Assembly: GCA_003254885.1 (NCBI GenBank)
Contig: QANT01003322.1
Location: forward strand, 34,732-98,731
Direction: 5' to 3'
Source of the DNA: Purshia tridentata
Lineage: Eukaryota; Streptophyta; Magnoliopsida; Rosales; Rosaceae
Length of the DNA stretch: 64,000 nucleotides
The position numbers were made by a program, and so were the translations under genes. Shown piece after piece: positions 21,437 to 34,216 of the stretch (position 1 is the stretch's first letter; every line of letters starts with the position of its first letter). Below the pieces are notes generated by a model. The model was not told where the DNA came from. It made no database searches and saw only the letters and a list, made by a program, of their open reading frames with translations.

Positions 21437-23790
21437 TCAGCTTCTGCTTTTGCATTTCTCCATAGCTCTTGGAGCTGAAAGTAGTAATTGAAACAAGTTA
21501 ATTAAAATGGAGTTAGTAATAAGCAGATGAAAGTTAGCTTTTTTAGTTGAGCAACATATATATCTTGTACCCAATTAAGCACTTCGGAAAATCTATTATT
21601 ATTATTTGGAAAATCATTCATATATATATATATATATATATCACTAAATTAGGTCATAATATGAGAAAAATGTATTAGCCTGCAAGAGTAGATGATTTAT
21701 GTGGGTATACATACCAAGTCCAATTGCTTCTGACCCTTTCATTATTCGCAGGCGCTTGCATGAATCAACAAACATCCTGCATACAATTAGTTAAGTCAAT
21801 TTAGGACGGAGGCTTCCATGGAACATGCCCTATTAATTGGGACTTCTCTCACAAAGAGGTGGGTCCTACAACATATGGATCTCATCTTTTTGTGAGAGAT
21901 GTCCTAATAAGATATGTTCCATAGAAGCCTCTCTCATCAATTTAGTGGTACTTTTGTTAAATTAAACAATTTAATTTAATTCTTATATATATATATTATA
22001 TATTTTATGTATTATTATTTGGTTTAATTAGGGTTTGTAGAGAGGGATGAGAAGAGAACTTACTCCCATGGAACATCACCCACGAGCATCCAGTCGCCAT
22101 CCTTATCCTCATAGGTTGGCACGTACTCAGAGCTGTTCAGAAGATCCATCAACTTGCTCTCATTCATGAAGTCTATCATTCCTTGGGCCCCATAGTAACC
22201 TTCAATCATCAACACCAATATGACAATTAAGTAATTAATTGATTAATTAAAGAGCTAGCTAAATATTATATAATATTAATGAAGTGACAATTCGCAACTA
22301 GCTTGGTTCTTATATAATAATACGCCAACAACAACAATTTCATGTGCACTAATTTGGGGCGCATCCAATTAAAAAATTGCTACTGATCAAGATCTTTACT
22401 AGTACTACTGCAATTTCTAAATTAAGCAATTCAATTAAACATGTCCCCAACATAATGTCATCTTAATAGTATTCTTATATATTTTTCTCTATATTTGCAA
22501 AAGTAATTAATCAATTAAATTGGGGATTCCCCTCACGTGGTGTAATCAAATGCATGTGTCATAATATGAATAGAAGTTAATAATATTATACCCTACAAAA
22601 ATAAACATGTTGTCAAATAATATACTCTTACATATTCGATTGGTTACACCACGTAGCTGTGTATCGGTTATACAGCAAAAAATTCTGTAGGATTTGGGTT
22701 AATTAATTTGTGCTCACTAGCTATATATGAACTTTTTATACTATTGTTGCCCAATTAAGAGCTTGATTAATCAATTATATATGGTCACCTTAATTAAACT
22801 TACCCATGGTGAAGGAGCTGAACATTTTAGCCAAGGCATCAGACAGCTCTTGGTAGCTCTTGTACATCTTTAAATCTACCTTACGAAGATAAGGTGCCCC
22901 ATCCATGCAAACCTTCACAAACGCAGCGCTGCAGTTGCTTATTGCTGCCTTTTTATCACTGCTCTCCTCGCTTGTGTTCTTCTGCGCCATCATGTTCTTG
23001 CGGTATGATCGCACTGGTGGCCAACCCACAACTTGTGCCCTGAAAACCCACATTAATATTATTTAATTAATATACCACTCTTGAATTTTAGGGCACTAGA
23101 TAGAAAACCCTAATTAATTAATGTTCTTAATCAATTAAGCACTACCAACAAAGTCACAAAATAAGCAGAACTTTCGGATCAAGGTATTGAAATGATATCA
23201 GTACTAGTGTCAAAACAATCTAAAAGATAAACAAAAAGAAAAGGTGTATTATATATTCAAAAAGGAAAAATTTTCATATACACATAGTTTGGTATACTAT
23301 ATTATTAGACTATCAATCTGAATTAATATCAGTAATTAGATGAAAACTTATTTGAATACGATATTAACAAGAGAAAATCTATATATCCAAAGGTGATCAA
23401 AACAATTTTATAATTAATATGTGTGAGCTTAAAAGTGATCCATTGAGGTTACATATAGAGACTAAAACCAAAAAATTAAGAAATTAATTAAGGAGAACCC
23501 AATTCATCCACTTACTTGGCTGGTGGCTTTGCTGGGTCTTTTGTGAGGTTGTTCTTGTCCTTAGAAGCAACATTCTTGGCATTGTCATTCAGATCTTCCT
23601 TGGACTGAAGGTTGAGTTTGAGATCAACAGTCTCAGAGAACCCCCTCTTCCCAGTAGCCTTGGGAGTCTGAGGCTCTGCTACAGGCTCAGTGATCCCATT
23701 CATCACAGTAGTAGTACCACCCCCACCAGGCAGCCCAAGACACAGCTCAGTCTCTTTCAGGTTCATCATCTTCCTGCTAACAGCTTCCAT
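21437..23790 (-). CDS. IAA14-like: Aux/IAA auxin-response repressor, IAA7/14/16/17 clade, 5 exons
   Basis: Short-lived nuclear repressor that binds ARF activators and recruits TOPLESS; auxin drives its capture by TIR1/AFB and its degradation. Exons (-): 23516-23790, 22804-23039, 22064-22199, 21715-21776, 21437-21474; phases agree, 248 residues. Domain I carries the EAR motif L16-C-L18-G-L20. A KR dipeptide lies in [11 protein letters not shown]. The domain II degron VVGWPPVRS is at about 95-103 and is intact. The PB1 domain (III/IV) follows, with [16 protein letters not shown], the GDGDW-type acidic motif as DKDGDW, GDVPWE and the late basic stretch, ending [12 protein letters not shown]. The residues [19 protein letters not shown] and the five-exon structure place it in the IAA7/14/16/17 clade. 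It lies 12.5 kb from, and divergent to, an IAA4-like gene. Introns 2 and 3 each contain a hairpin element. Confidence 0.95.
21622..21641. repeat. TA microsatellite in an Aux/IAA intron
   Basis: A TA tract of about 20 bp between exons 4 and 5 of the IAA14-like gene. Confidence 0.9.
21805..21936. mobile_element. 132-bp MITE with 9-bp target-site duplication
   Basis: The arms form a near-perfect hairpin: left gaggcttccatggaacat pairs with right atgttccatagaagcctc, and the match continues inward (cctattaattgggac... against ...gtcctaataagat) around a short loop. The element is flanked on both sides by tcaatttag (21796-21804 and 21937-21945). A 9-bp duplication fits a Mutator-type MITE. It lies in intron 3 of the IAA14-like gene, 28 bp from the acceptor side of exon 4. 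Confidence 0.8.
22535..22654. mobile_element. About 120-bp hairpin MITE in an Aux/IAA intron
   Basis: The left end acgtggtgtaatcaaatg pairs with the right end cgattggttacaccacgt; the middle is AT-rich. It lies in intron 2 of the IAA14-like gene. No target-site duplication is evident, so the family is not assigned. Confidence 0.65.
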
Positions 23791-26310
23791 GGAAACTCAG
23801 CCACAGTACCCCACAAAAGTGCTTCAATAAAAGCCTTATATTGCTGGTGATATAGAGCTGCTTCTGTCTCTGCTTCTCTAGCTATCTCCTTCTGTCTTCT
23901 TCTGCTCTCTATTGTGGTTTAGTTTTGGCAAAGAGAGAGAGACCCCCGCACAATAATATAACTGCGTGGGACGCTTGTGTCTGTGTCTGCATGTGTAGGT
24001 CCTATCGAGTTTCTGGCGTATGGTGGTTAGACAAGTGGAGCAATCGAGAGCGTTCATCTTGTAGGCAACAATCATTTGCCGACGCGTGATTAGATTTGGA
24101 GGTAGTGTAGTGGCTGATATTGCATGATATCCTTAAGCCCAATTTGCTTCTTAATTTCGGAGTCAACCATCATCACATGCAAGGCACCGTTCAGAGAAAT
24201 TCACCTAAGAATAACCACCCAAAACTATTTCAATAATATTTAAGCAAAATAATCCAATTTAATATTAGAGTAGTCACTAATATTAAGCTACACTGTCTTA
24301 TAATCATAGTTTGATTATATGGAGTTCATAAAAGTTTAGGGTCTATACAGATGTAATGTTTTAGATTAAATAAAATTTGAAGGGCTGAAGCCCTACAACT
24401 TAGAAACTACACACAAAAGTTTAAGCGCCTTAAACTAATCTGAATACAACACTATAAAACTAATTAATGAAATTGTGAGTCAGTCAAAAAGTTTGTGACT
24501 ATCTTAAACTTACAATTGAGTTCGTAGATGAAAATTTTTTCGCTAGCTAGCTAGCTGGTCGAGTGAGATGGGAAGCCAGAAGTTATTGGCTAGCGGTTGG
24601 CCGAAGGGCCCAATATCATGACACACACCATGGCCTCAAAATTAATACCTAATTAATTTTAATTTGATTAGTATATAATATCCCAACTAAAAAAATAACC
24701 ACGTACTTTTTTTCTAAATTTTTTTAGAGCTTATAGTATTTAATCTATATTTCCATATGAATAAAATTCAAAATAATCATATATATATAAACAAAATTAA
24801 CAAATATATAAAACACGATCACATTAGCTGAGATTCAAGGTTTTGAGATTTGTTTTGATAACTTAAGCATTACTCAAACTATCTATATACTAGATTTTTT
24901 TTGGTTGATCGATAATATCATCCTATAGCTATATATATATATGTATATATATATATATGTGTGACTAATAAAATTCGAATTTTCTTTTGTATTTTTAATT
25001 GTGTTGGCTTGAAAAAGGGATTGAACTTATAATCTCTATTTTATTAGCATACAAATGTATAGGGCTATATATTGAAGGCCTTGTATACTGTGATTTGTTT
25101 GGCACATCAACTGACAAAATTGATGATTATTCAAGAGCTAATTATGCTCCAACCAAGGCACTTAGCTAGGTTTGTGCATACCTTGCTTTACTATCTTAAT
25201 TTCATGTGAGTGCACATGCATCCCACTACATGCATGTCGTGGCAGTGTTACCCCCAGCCAGCTACCCCTTTGATTGGTGTTTTCAAGTTAGGAAACTTAA
25301 TTAGGCCCAAAAATGAAGAAGCTAGAAAAATTAAATAAAAATAAAACTATATATTAATTGTCTCAAATATGGGTTCATGATGGAACATGGCTACAAACTC
25401 AATTTGAGTATCATATTGTATAGAGATCATGAATCTCCTCCCCGCAATCAAATGTTCGGGCCCGACCAGGAAACAAAAAAGAAAAAGTTTGGTCCAAGTC
25501 ACATTATACATTTATCCTCACTTATAACTTAACTTGTTTTCAATATTTTTACGTTGTTACTCATCTTTAAAGAGTAATATACCATATTTATTAATCACAT
25601 TACACTGACTGTATTTTTATATAAAAATAAAACTAATTATGTATGTGTAATATGAATTTTAGGTGAATCCAACATTTTTTAGAAATGTATGATAAGTATA
25701 ACGTGGATAGTAAAATAATATTTCATCTGAAGAAAGATTCAAAGACACATATATATAATAATGAATTAAACCACACAATTTTAATTAGCAAATGATTTAT
25801 TTCATTACCAAGCATGTTTCTTTGGTCCCTTGCCCTTTTCTTTTCCATCAATTTAATTGAATGTGTCTGAGCAGGCCATTTGCATGTGTCCATACAAATG
25901 TAAATAGTTTATTAGCCTTAATTCGAAGTATGCATATTCGCACATGAACCAGTAACTCATACCATATATATATATATATGAAAGAGTAATTTATTATATT
26001 CTAATTAATTTAAGCTACCTACAAATAAAATTAAGCACATGATTGGTTATATTTAATTCTATAACCATTAATAAAAATTTCCAGTTGACCCTACTGAGAT
26101 ATTTAACTGTATATATTTTTTGTTAAAATATCAAAAGCTTAATTGTTTCGTAACTCGATTAAAATAATGTTGCAATATATATGCAATGGAAGTTTAATTA
26201 CCAAAATTATGCATTTGCATGGTCAAAACTTCATAATGATAAGTAGTAATAAGGATCGCATATGGGTCAATCCTTCTTATTAATTAGGTTCCCATGCCAA
26301 GAACTACCTT

Positions 26311-26578
26311 TATTAATTATAAGAAATTAACAAATTGAAAAGCATCTAAACTATAACCAAATAAATACACAAATGTGTTTTGGTAGACACTAAAATGATA
26401 TATCATGATTATAATTAATGGTAAAATGAGTTTCTATTCTTATTGATTAATTATAAGAAATTAACAAATTGAAAAGCATCTTAACTATAACCAAATAAAT
26501 ACACAAATGTGTTTTGGTAGACACTAAAATGATATATCATGATAATAATTAATGGTAAAATGAGTTTCTATTCTTATT
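26311..26578. repeat. Tandem duplication, 134-bp period, two copies
   Basis: Copies 26311-26444 and 26445-26578 are almost identical (both contain aagaaattaacaaattgaaa and gtttctattcttattgatt) with about three substitutions. The low divergence indicates a recent local duplication. No coding content. Confidence 0.95.
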
Positions 26579-27441
26579 GATTTTTTACTTAAATGAAATT
26601 TAAAAATTAAATATTTTGAATGATTAGACGTATAGTTGATCAGCGACCCCAATAATATGATCCGTCAAATATTGTACAGATCTAATCTATAGCTAGCTAT
26701 ATGGCTGCAGGACACATGAGCATCAATCCCTAGCAAGTGTTGAACATCATTGATCCTAAAACTTTTAGGGCATGGTGATGACTAAGAGACAGGTCACATC
26801 CCCATGAGAAGGAAACATCCCTAACCCTTGCTGTGCCCTTGCCCTGTCAACGTCTTCCAACCCCATTCTGGGTTGTTTCTTTCGTTTCTAACCTACTAGC
26901 TATATCATCACCATAATTATCTTTGTCTGATGAGCTAGCTCAGCCCTCTAGCCACGCATTCTTTCAAAGCAAAATCGAGTAATCCTTGAAAGGAAAAACA
27001 TACCCTAGCTCTCTTTTTGGTCTTCTGGGGAGTCCAAATCAGATAAGAATACAAGAAACCAATTTTTTGCTTTCAAATCCCAAACAGTCTTATCCAGTAA
27101 AGATTCGTTAGATTACTTTTGGCAAATGCAATAATATTTTACAATACTCTGACCTGATTTAACAAATGATAGTTTTGGTGGTCCTCATGTCCCTAGCTAA
27201 GGTATATATACGATTGATCTAATTAAATATCAAATCAATTCATGTTGATGCTATAGTTTTTTTTTGTTACAAACCATAGAATTATGATTCTCCAATACCG
27301 ATCTTAAGTTCTTAACATAATTAATTACTTTAAAGCATAGAATTAAATAACCGTTAAGATCAAGCTCAAAATGACACAAATTGACCACCTATACACACAT
27401 AATTATATATCATTTTACATCAATTAATAAATGATTAAAAG

Positions 27442-27635
27442 AACAACAATGCTACACTAATTACCACATTTTTATACCATAATTTTATACCATCTTATGT
27501 GGCAATCTATATGGCATTAATATATTGGACACTAAAAAAACAAAAATAAAAACCCTAAAAATAAGGAAATACCCTACAAATACAATAATGATACGTAAGA
27601 TGGTATAAAAACATGGTAAGAATAGTATTATTGTT
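27442..27635. mobile_element. MITE-like element, about 194 bp
   Basis: The left end aacaacaatgctacactaat and the reverse complement of the right end, aacaataatactattcttac, match over about 45 bp and both continue into ttttataccat. The arms are imperfect and enclose an AT-rich core. No clear target-site duplication was seen. Confidence 0.6.
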
Positions 27636-27917
27636 AAACGAACTCTATTATACCAGAGAGATTTCAAATCCGAACCCTTAATTTATATTAGATAAAAATA
27701 AAAAAGTTTGTTTAATATAAGCTTATATATCATATACAGAGGCTAACAATTAACAATGACCACTTACTAGCTAGGCTCTAATTAAAGACCTAATTAAGTT
27801 GCTTCAATTAAAATTTGCTGCTGTATATAGTCTATGCGCGCTAGGTCTTGCTCCCTGACTCGTTTAATGGGGCCAAATCCAAAGTTGATCCGTTTTGATA
27901 CTTTGGCAAAGCAGACC

Positions 27918-27920
<3 letters not shown>

Positions 27921-27950
<30 letters not shown>
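27921..27950. repeat. TA microsatellite
   Basis: An uninterrupted AT/TA run of 30 bp in the Aux/IAA intergenic interval. Confidence 0.95.
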
Positions 27951-27954
<4 letters not shown>

Positions 27955-30900
27955 CAAATTAATTAACTAAATGCATGTTGCATTAGGTAATATAATTAGT
28001 CAAAGTACTTATCTCACTATATATAGTTTATTAATTTATTATTTATATGGTCCTACCAGCACCTGCGAAGGAAATTCATGAGAATCTTCTCCACAATAAT
28101 ATTATTCCATATGTTGGTGGAACTTGGGACAGTGGATACCAGTGGGGGCTCACTAGTACTAGTACTCCTTTCTCTCAATTTTCATTTATTTTAATTAATT
28201 CATTAATATATACATGTATATATCTGATCACCATCCTGCCTCTTTCTTCATTATCATTCTTCTAGCCTACGCGGTTTGTACATATGTATCAAACTATCGA
28301 TCACACTATAATCAAATCCAACTTTCATAAAACAAATAACGATATATAATACTAATCATTTCATGAAAATAAAAGATAATAATGCTAATCATTAATAATC
28401 AGATCGAACTTTTTTGTAATTATTGATGTAAGAGATATTGAGCTTAAATTAATATTTGTTTTTCTTTTCTTTTTTATCTGGGTAGCTAGCTAGGTTGAAG
28501 TCATCCATGATGAAATATTGTAATGTGGGAATGATCGATTACATAGGTAGATTAGATGAATGATTGACATGCAAATGAATTACATCTATTTAAGTGAAAC
28601 CAAGGAGGATACCGAATCTGTTAGTGGGTGGCAAAAAAATGGCTAATCGATGCTTTATAGGATGCATGATACATTTCTTGGTCACAGTTCCGAAAAAGTA
28701 ATCTTTTTTGTTGCTTTCAAGTTTTTTGAATTGTGTGGCGGAGTCAAGAATTTGTCACTGGCTATAATTAAGGATGCAATTAGAAGCTTATGCAGTTGAA
28801 TATACTTGAATTAACAAGCATGCCTCGATCAGTACTAGCAGTAGCTTCTTTTAGCTTATTATAAAATGCCTCAGTGAATCTTTCATCAAAAGCGTTATAA
28901 CTCAATTATTCATTTTCTTTTAAAGAAGATCAAATTGGGGATTGTAATTGTAGTTCTAGTAGTAGCATATATATGTACGGTCAAGGTTAACTTCGAATCC
29001 CTCCTCATCCTTTAACCTCCTTTATAATATAAAAAGAAAATGGAATATTGGAGTCAAATTCATCTGCACCCAAAACTAATATTGGGAGAAGCAAAAAAAT
29101 TATTGGGATCAATCGACATTATTGTAGCTTTGCACGAACAGTAAGAGTTTGAATATATCTCACTCTTAGTGAATAAGAAAAAGGTTAATTACAAGAATTA
29201 ATTTAATAATGAAATTCAAAATTGGGCTTAGTGGGAATTCTACCTTAGGAATAGGGGTTTATACGGACACTCTTTAAAGTTTGAGAATCCTAAAATTTTA
29301 AATTGTTTTTACATTATCCTTCCATTAAAATTCCGTCTAAAAATTACTGACACATCAGCATTAAAATACATCTAAATGACAAGTACTTTAACCTTATATT
29401 TATTTACATGCACACCTCATGAAGTTTATATCATGTTTTCACATAACTCCCTAAGCTTCTAAAAACTACTGTAACACCCCTAAGGTTTAACACTGTGTTT
29501 TTATAAGGTGAGGGATGCGGAGTCCCTAGACAATTTATTTTGGAGGAATGCTTTTCTTTTTATTGGTAAAATTGGGAGGAACGCTATTGGTCGACAATTT
29601 TCTACCCCTATGGATTGGAGAAGTGCTTGTTGTAACTTTGTGAACAACTGAACATGAAAATAAAATTAAGAAAAAAAGAAGGGATACTTGTGAGGTTCCC
29701 AGAAGTTGAGCATTGGTATTGGCAATCCAACTTGGAAGCCCGTAAGAAATGTCCAAGGCCCCCAATTCAGCCCCAGCTGAAGCATTGGCCCAAATAATAA
29801 CTCCTTTTTCTTTGGTCTGAAAATAAGAACTTTTTTTTTTTTTGACCACTGTAAAAAGAAAAAAAGAAAAGAAAAAAGAACTTTGATAATTGATAGTAGT
29901 CGTTTGTTTCCCTCCTTTTCTATTCAATTTGCTTCTGGCAATGAAATAATGTGTTGTAATAATTAATAAGATAAGAGCAAATGAGCAATGAGATACAAAC
30001 TTCCTCTTCTTCATATATAGATATATAAGTCTCAAAGTGCTTAGTGGATATTGGATGTAGTTCTACCATTCATGGATCATAGAGATCGATTCGTTACTCA
30101 GAATTATACCTCAAAGCTCTAACATGGTATTTTGAATTCAGAATCTTCAACCATCTTCACTCAACATTCTATTTCTTATTTTCATATACTTCATGATAAG
30201 AAGACCAACTATGATGGGGATGAAATATACATTACACAGTAACAGTAAATTATGTCCGTCTGATGAATGACAGCACAATCCCATGGTATGATCTGGGCTA
30301 TGATTCTTACTTAGACAAGACTAAAGAGAAGCAAAAGTGGGCCCAATGATGAATGATAGATGACAGTGTTCCATTTTCCCAGGTTGGTTGGGGCCCATTC
30401 TCTGCAGTATGAATGGTAATGGGGCTGTAGACGTGGCTGCTTTACTCCAACAACCACTTGCTTGTATTACTCTTTGTTTCTTCTATATACATATTTGCTG
30501 TCAGAACAACCTTGCAGGCAACCAATTAAACAGGTCCCCTCTGCTCCCAGATAATCAGATATCATACCCCGGCCCTACTACAACCTCTCGTGTGGTTTGC
30601 AACTTTTGGGACCCACACCCACGTAGTAATCAACATGTTTCACAGACACCACACGTGTGTACTTCTAGGTTTGCTAACACTATGGCTGGACCACAATTTA
30701 TGATACATGATTTATATATATATATATGGATAATATAATGATAGTGCTTAATGTAATTGGATAGAATTGTGATCACACATATAATTTTTGTTCAAGTGTT
30801 GGTATAAATTGAAAATATATATATTATGTGTATGCATGCATGTACTGATCGATATTTGTTCAAAGTTTCTATATATATATATATGCATTGTTTTGTGTGA

Positions 30901-33629
30901 ACTAAATGCATGTATTGGTTCATCAAGAGATGAAAATGCGTGTATTGGTCCATGTTATTGTGCAAAGCAACCCACCTAGATGAATGCACATGCATGCATA
31001 TATGTTACTTAATTATATATCTCGTAATTTGAAGTGAAGAAGACAATAAATATCCAAAAATATTTGCTATAAAATGAATTTCCAAATCTCAAAAATATGA
31101 TTTTGGCTATTGTCGTTGTCAATCAGTATTGCCAATTGATCACCTTGTTGGGTGCTAGTGCTACACTCTCATCTTACACTCTAATTGGGTCATGTGACGT
31201 TAGGATGTAAAAGAAAAAGAAAGTATTAACAAATTAAATTTAAAACAAGCAAGGTTTTAATTAAGGATTGAAATGAATTAAACTGATAATTTACTTTTAA
31301 AATTTATCCATCAAACCATTAAATTGGACATAGATAATTGATATATATATATATATATATAGTAGAAGAACGTGGCCGGATGAGATGTATCTAGTCATTC
31401 ATACATAACTTCTAAACTCAATACCATGTTGGTTTAATTTGGAGCATTAATTAATATTTGCCAGTGCAAACCATTCTTGTCTCTATTTGTTTTGTAATAA
31501 ATTAATGTTTGTCCTAATTTTCTCAAGCTCATGCTCAAGTAGTTATCCCCAAGGTGTTGGCCTTTTTAGCCTTACTCACATGTCACAACATAGATTAATA
31601 TGATGAAACAGACAGTGAAGTGGGGTGGGTATGGTAGGGTCTGAATTGGGATTTTGCTGAGGAACCCATATGGGGTTGGTCCATATATATATATATTATA
31701 TATAATGGAAGATATTCCATTGTACAATACATGGTGGTCCAAAGACTCCAAACCCAGAAATGAAAAAAATGATAAAAAGTCTGACAGAGGAAACAGAGTT
31801 AATTAGAGGATGCCCACGGATTTAATGTAGAAAGCTGACCCCTCCTCCCCCAATTCCGAGTAATTCTGATAACCAAATTTTGTCCAGTGCTCCTGAAAGA
31901 GAGAGAGCCTCCTCCTTCTTTTGGGGTGCCTCTGGGGGACCACTGTACCAATCCTACTTGTCCTTTGTCGTTTTGTCTAGCCCCATGGAGTACCCTACGG
32001 CCTGCAGGAACCCCAGCCCTTTATTCTTAAAGCCTTCCACTCACTTTGGGGTACCCCCAAAAATTAGTTTTTAGCACTAATATTATTGACCCAGATGCTA
32101 ATGTCGGTATACACACAATTAATATATTCTTAGTTGTGAGTTGTATAAGTTGCTTTACGTTTGAGGATAAAGTGAACAGACTACAGAGGGTCCTAAGTTG
32201 CTGCAAATTACTTAAAAGTTGTATCATATAAGCACCGACATGCCCATTGAACCTATTTTTCATTCAAAGAATATATTCCAACCCTTTGACATCCTGTATT
32301 GGACCTCAGTGTCTGTTTTAGTAGCCATGCACAGGACCACAAGCTTGTACTCCAAGCCATAATCACAGTTGGCAAGTTTAAATAATATATCAAAATTAAG
32401 CGTTTGCTTTAGTCTTTTTTGAGTGCTAAAGTGTTATGGGTACATATATTATTGCTTTTCATAGAATATCGGAATTACATAGTAATCTGATCAATTCAGT
32501 CTCAAAAGATATTTCATGTATGACATTGGTTGGCAATAAATCATGAATGAGATATACATTTTCCAACATACCACATGACAGCACACGCTTACGTTTCATA
32601 ACTTTGTTATTCACAACCTTTTGGTTAAGGAAGATGCTATGAAATCAACTTTTTCCTCAATATTTTCATGTTGATTGGAAAAAAATGAGAATTTTTCTTT
32701 TATAACTTCATTCTTTTGGTAGATTGGATGAAATCGAACCAATAATATATCTTTCTCACTTTCTCACTTTCTCACTTCCAATTTCTAGCCCTCCTGGCCT
32801 TTTTCTCATCACTTAGCAAACCACATAGACTTATAATGCATTTATACTTTTAGTAATCTTTGATTAAAACTATTTGAACATGTAAGGGTTTTAAGTAATT
32901 TTCCCTTCAGGTAACATGAGGTCCGGTATTTTGGACTGGCTTGTGATAATGATATCTAAATATATAGGATTAGGTCGGATATGTAGAGTCAAAAAAAGCA
33001 TATAGCAGAAACACGTATACATGATATATCTAAAGATCTCATGCTGTCATTCATGCCATCACCACCACACGTCTCACTTTCTTGGATACCAAACATTAAT
33101 TGGAATCTTTGTGCGCCACGAATGCAAAAGTAGTCCATGTCACAGATAGTGGTCAAAGATTGTCGACCTCCAAATTATCTCTCAATGCTGTATATATTTA
33201 CAGCATACATAATTAATTTCATGATGAGTCATGTCAATGCCCAACCTGGAGTTAAAAAAAAAAACAGAAAATATGTAGACCTAATTAAATTCTGATTGAT
33301 CTATATATATAAGTAGTTGTGTATCTTTTTCTCTCTTAATTTCTTGAGCTTTTGGAAGAGAAAGTGGCCAAGCTAATAGTTCAGGCACCACAAGTGCATA
33401 TGCAGCTTCTACAGTGATCAGAAATATGAATGACTGAATGCCATGTTCATTGGTTATATGCCACAAATTTCAGCGAACTTGTGGAATTCATGAATGTTGC
33501 TATCACTGCATTTCTAGAGCAATAAATGACAATTCCCGACAAGGGCCAGCAAGGTTACCAAACACCTTTATAACCTTCATACTATAGCTAGCTAGCTAGA
33601 CTCGTCATGTCATCTGCTTATATTTTTTG

Positions 33630-34216
33630 TAAGGGTGTATAAATATATTGAAAATCTACTTATCGATTCGATTTGATCTGTAATTTGTGGATATTGTACC
33701 AATCCAATCCGTGACTTTTTATTTGTGGATATCAATCTGATCCAATCTGCAATTTGTGAATTAGATATGAATATTAATATTGAAAACCACGAATATATCT
33801 AATTCGATTCACAAATTATATATATTAAATTTTTATATAATTTATATATATTTGTTTATGCTTAATTCCTATTATAGAGTAAATCTAAGCCTCTATTATA
33901 GTTTATAATACCATATAGTTTATAAACTATCTATGTTACTATATAGTTTAAGTTTACGGTATTTTAAATTAGTTTGACAATGAAATCTATTATAAAAATC
34001 ATAAATATATATAGTATATAGTTTATGATTACTAGAAAATAGAAACTTGTTGTGTTTGAGGCTCGTCGTAATTTCTGAATTTTATATCCGTTATCCAATC
34101 CGATACGATTCGATTTTGTGAATCAGATATAAATATGAAAATTTCTATACCGCAAATTGTGGATTGAATATGTATAATAGTTTGTCGATTGAATAACCGA
34201 TCTGTGCGCACCCCTA
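33630..34216. mobile_element. hAT-type nonautonomous element, 587 bp, with 8-bp target-site duplication
   Basis: The element starts taagggtg and ends cacccta-type (cacccc ta), so its termini are short inverted repeats of the TAGGGGTG kind. It is flanked by identical 8-bp copies of attttttg (33622-33629 and 34217-34224), the duplication length made by hAT transposases. The ends are rich in short copies of aatttgtgga / tccacaaatt on both strands, like hAT subterminal transposase-binding repeats. No transposase reading frame is present. Confidence 0.8.

Noticed and set aside
31880-32074. 64-codon frame upstream of the IAA4-like gene (MSSAPERERASSFF...)
   Set aside because: No recognisable similarity or splice support; the higher GC content here was not enough to call a gene.
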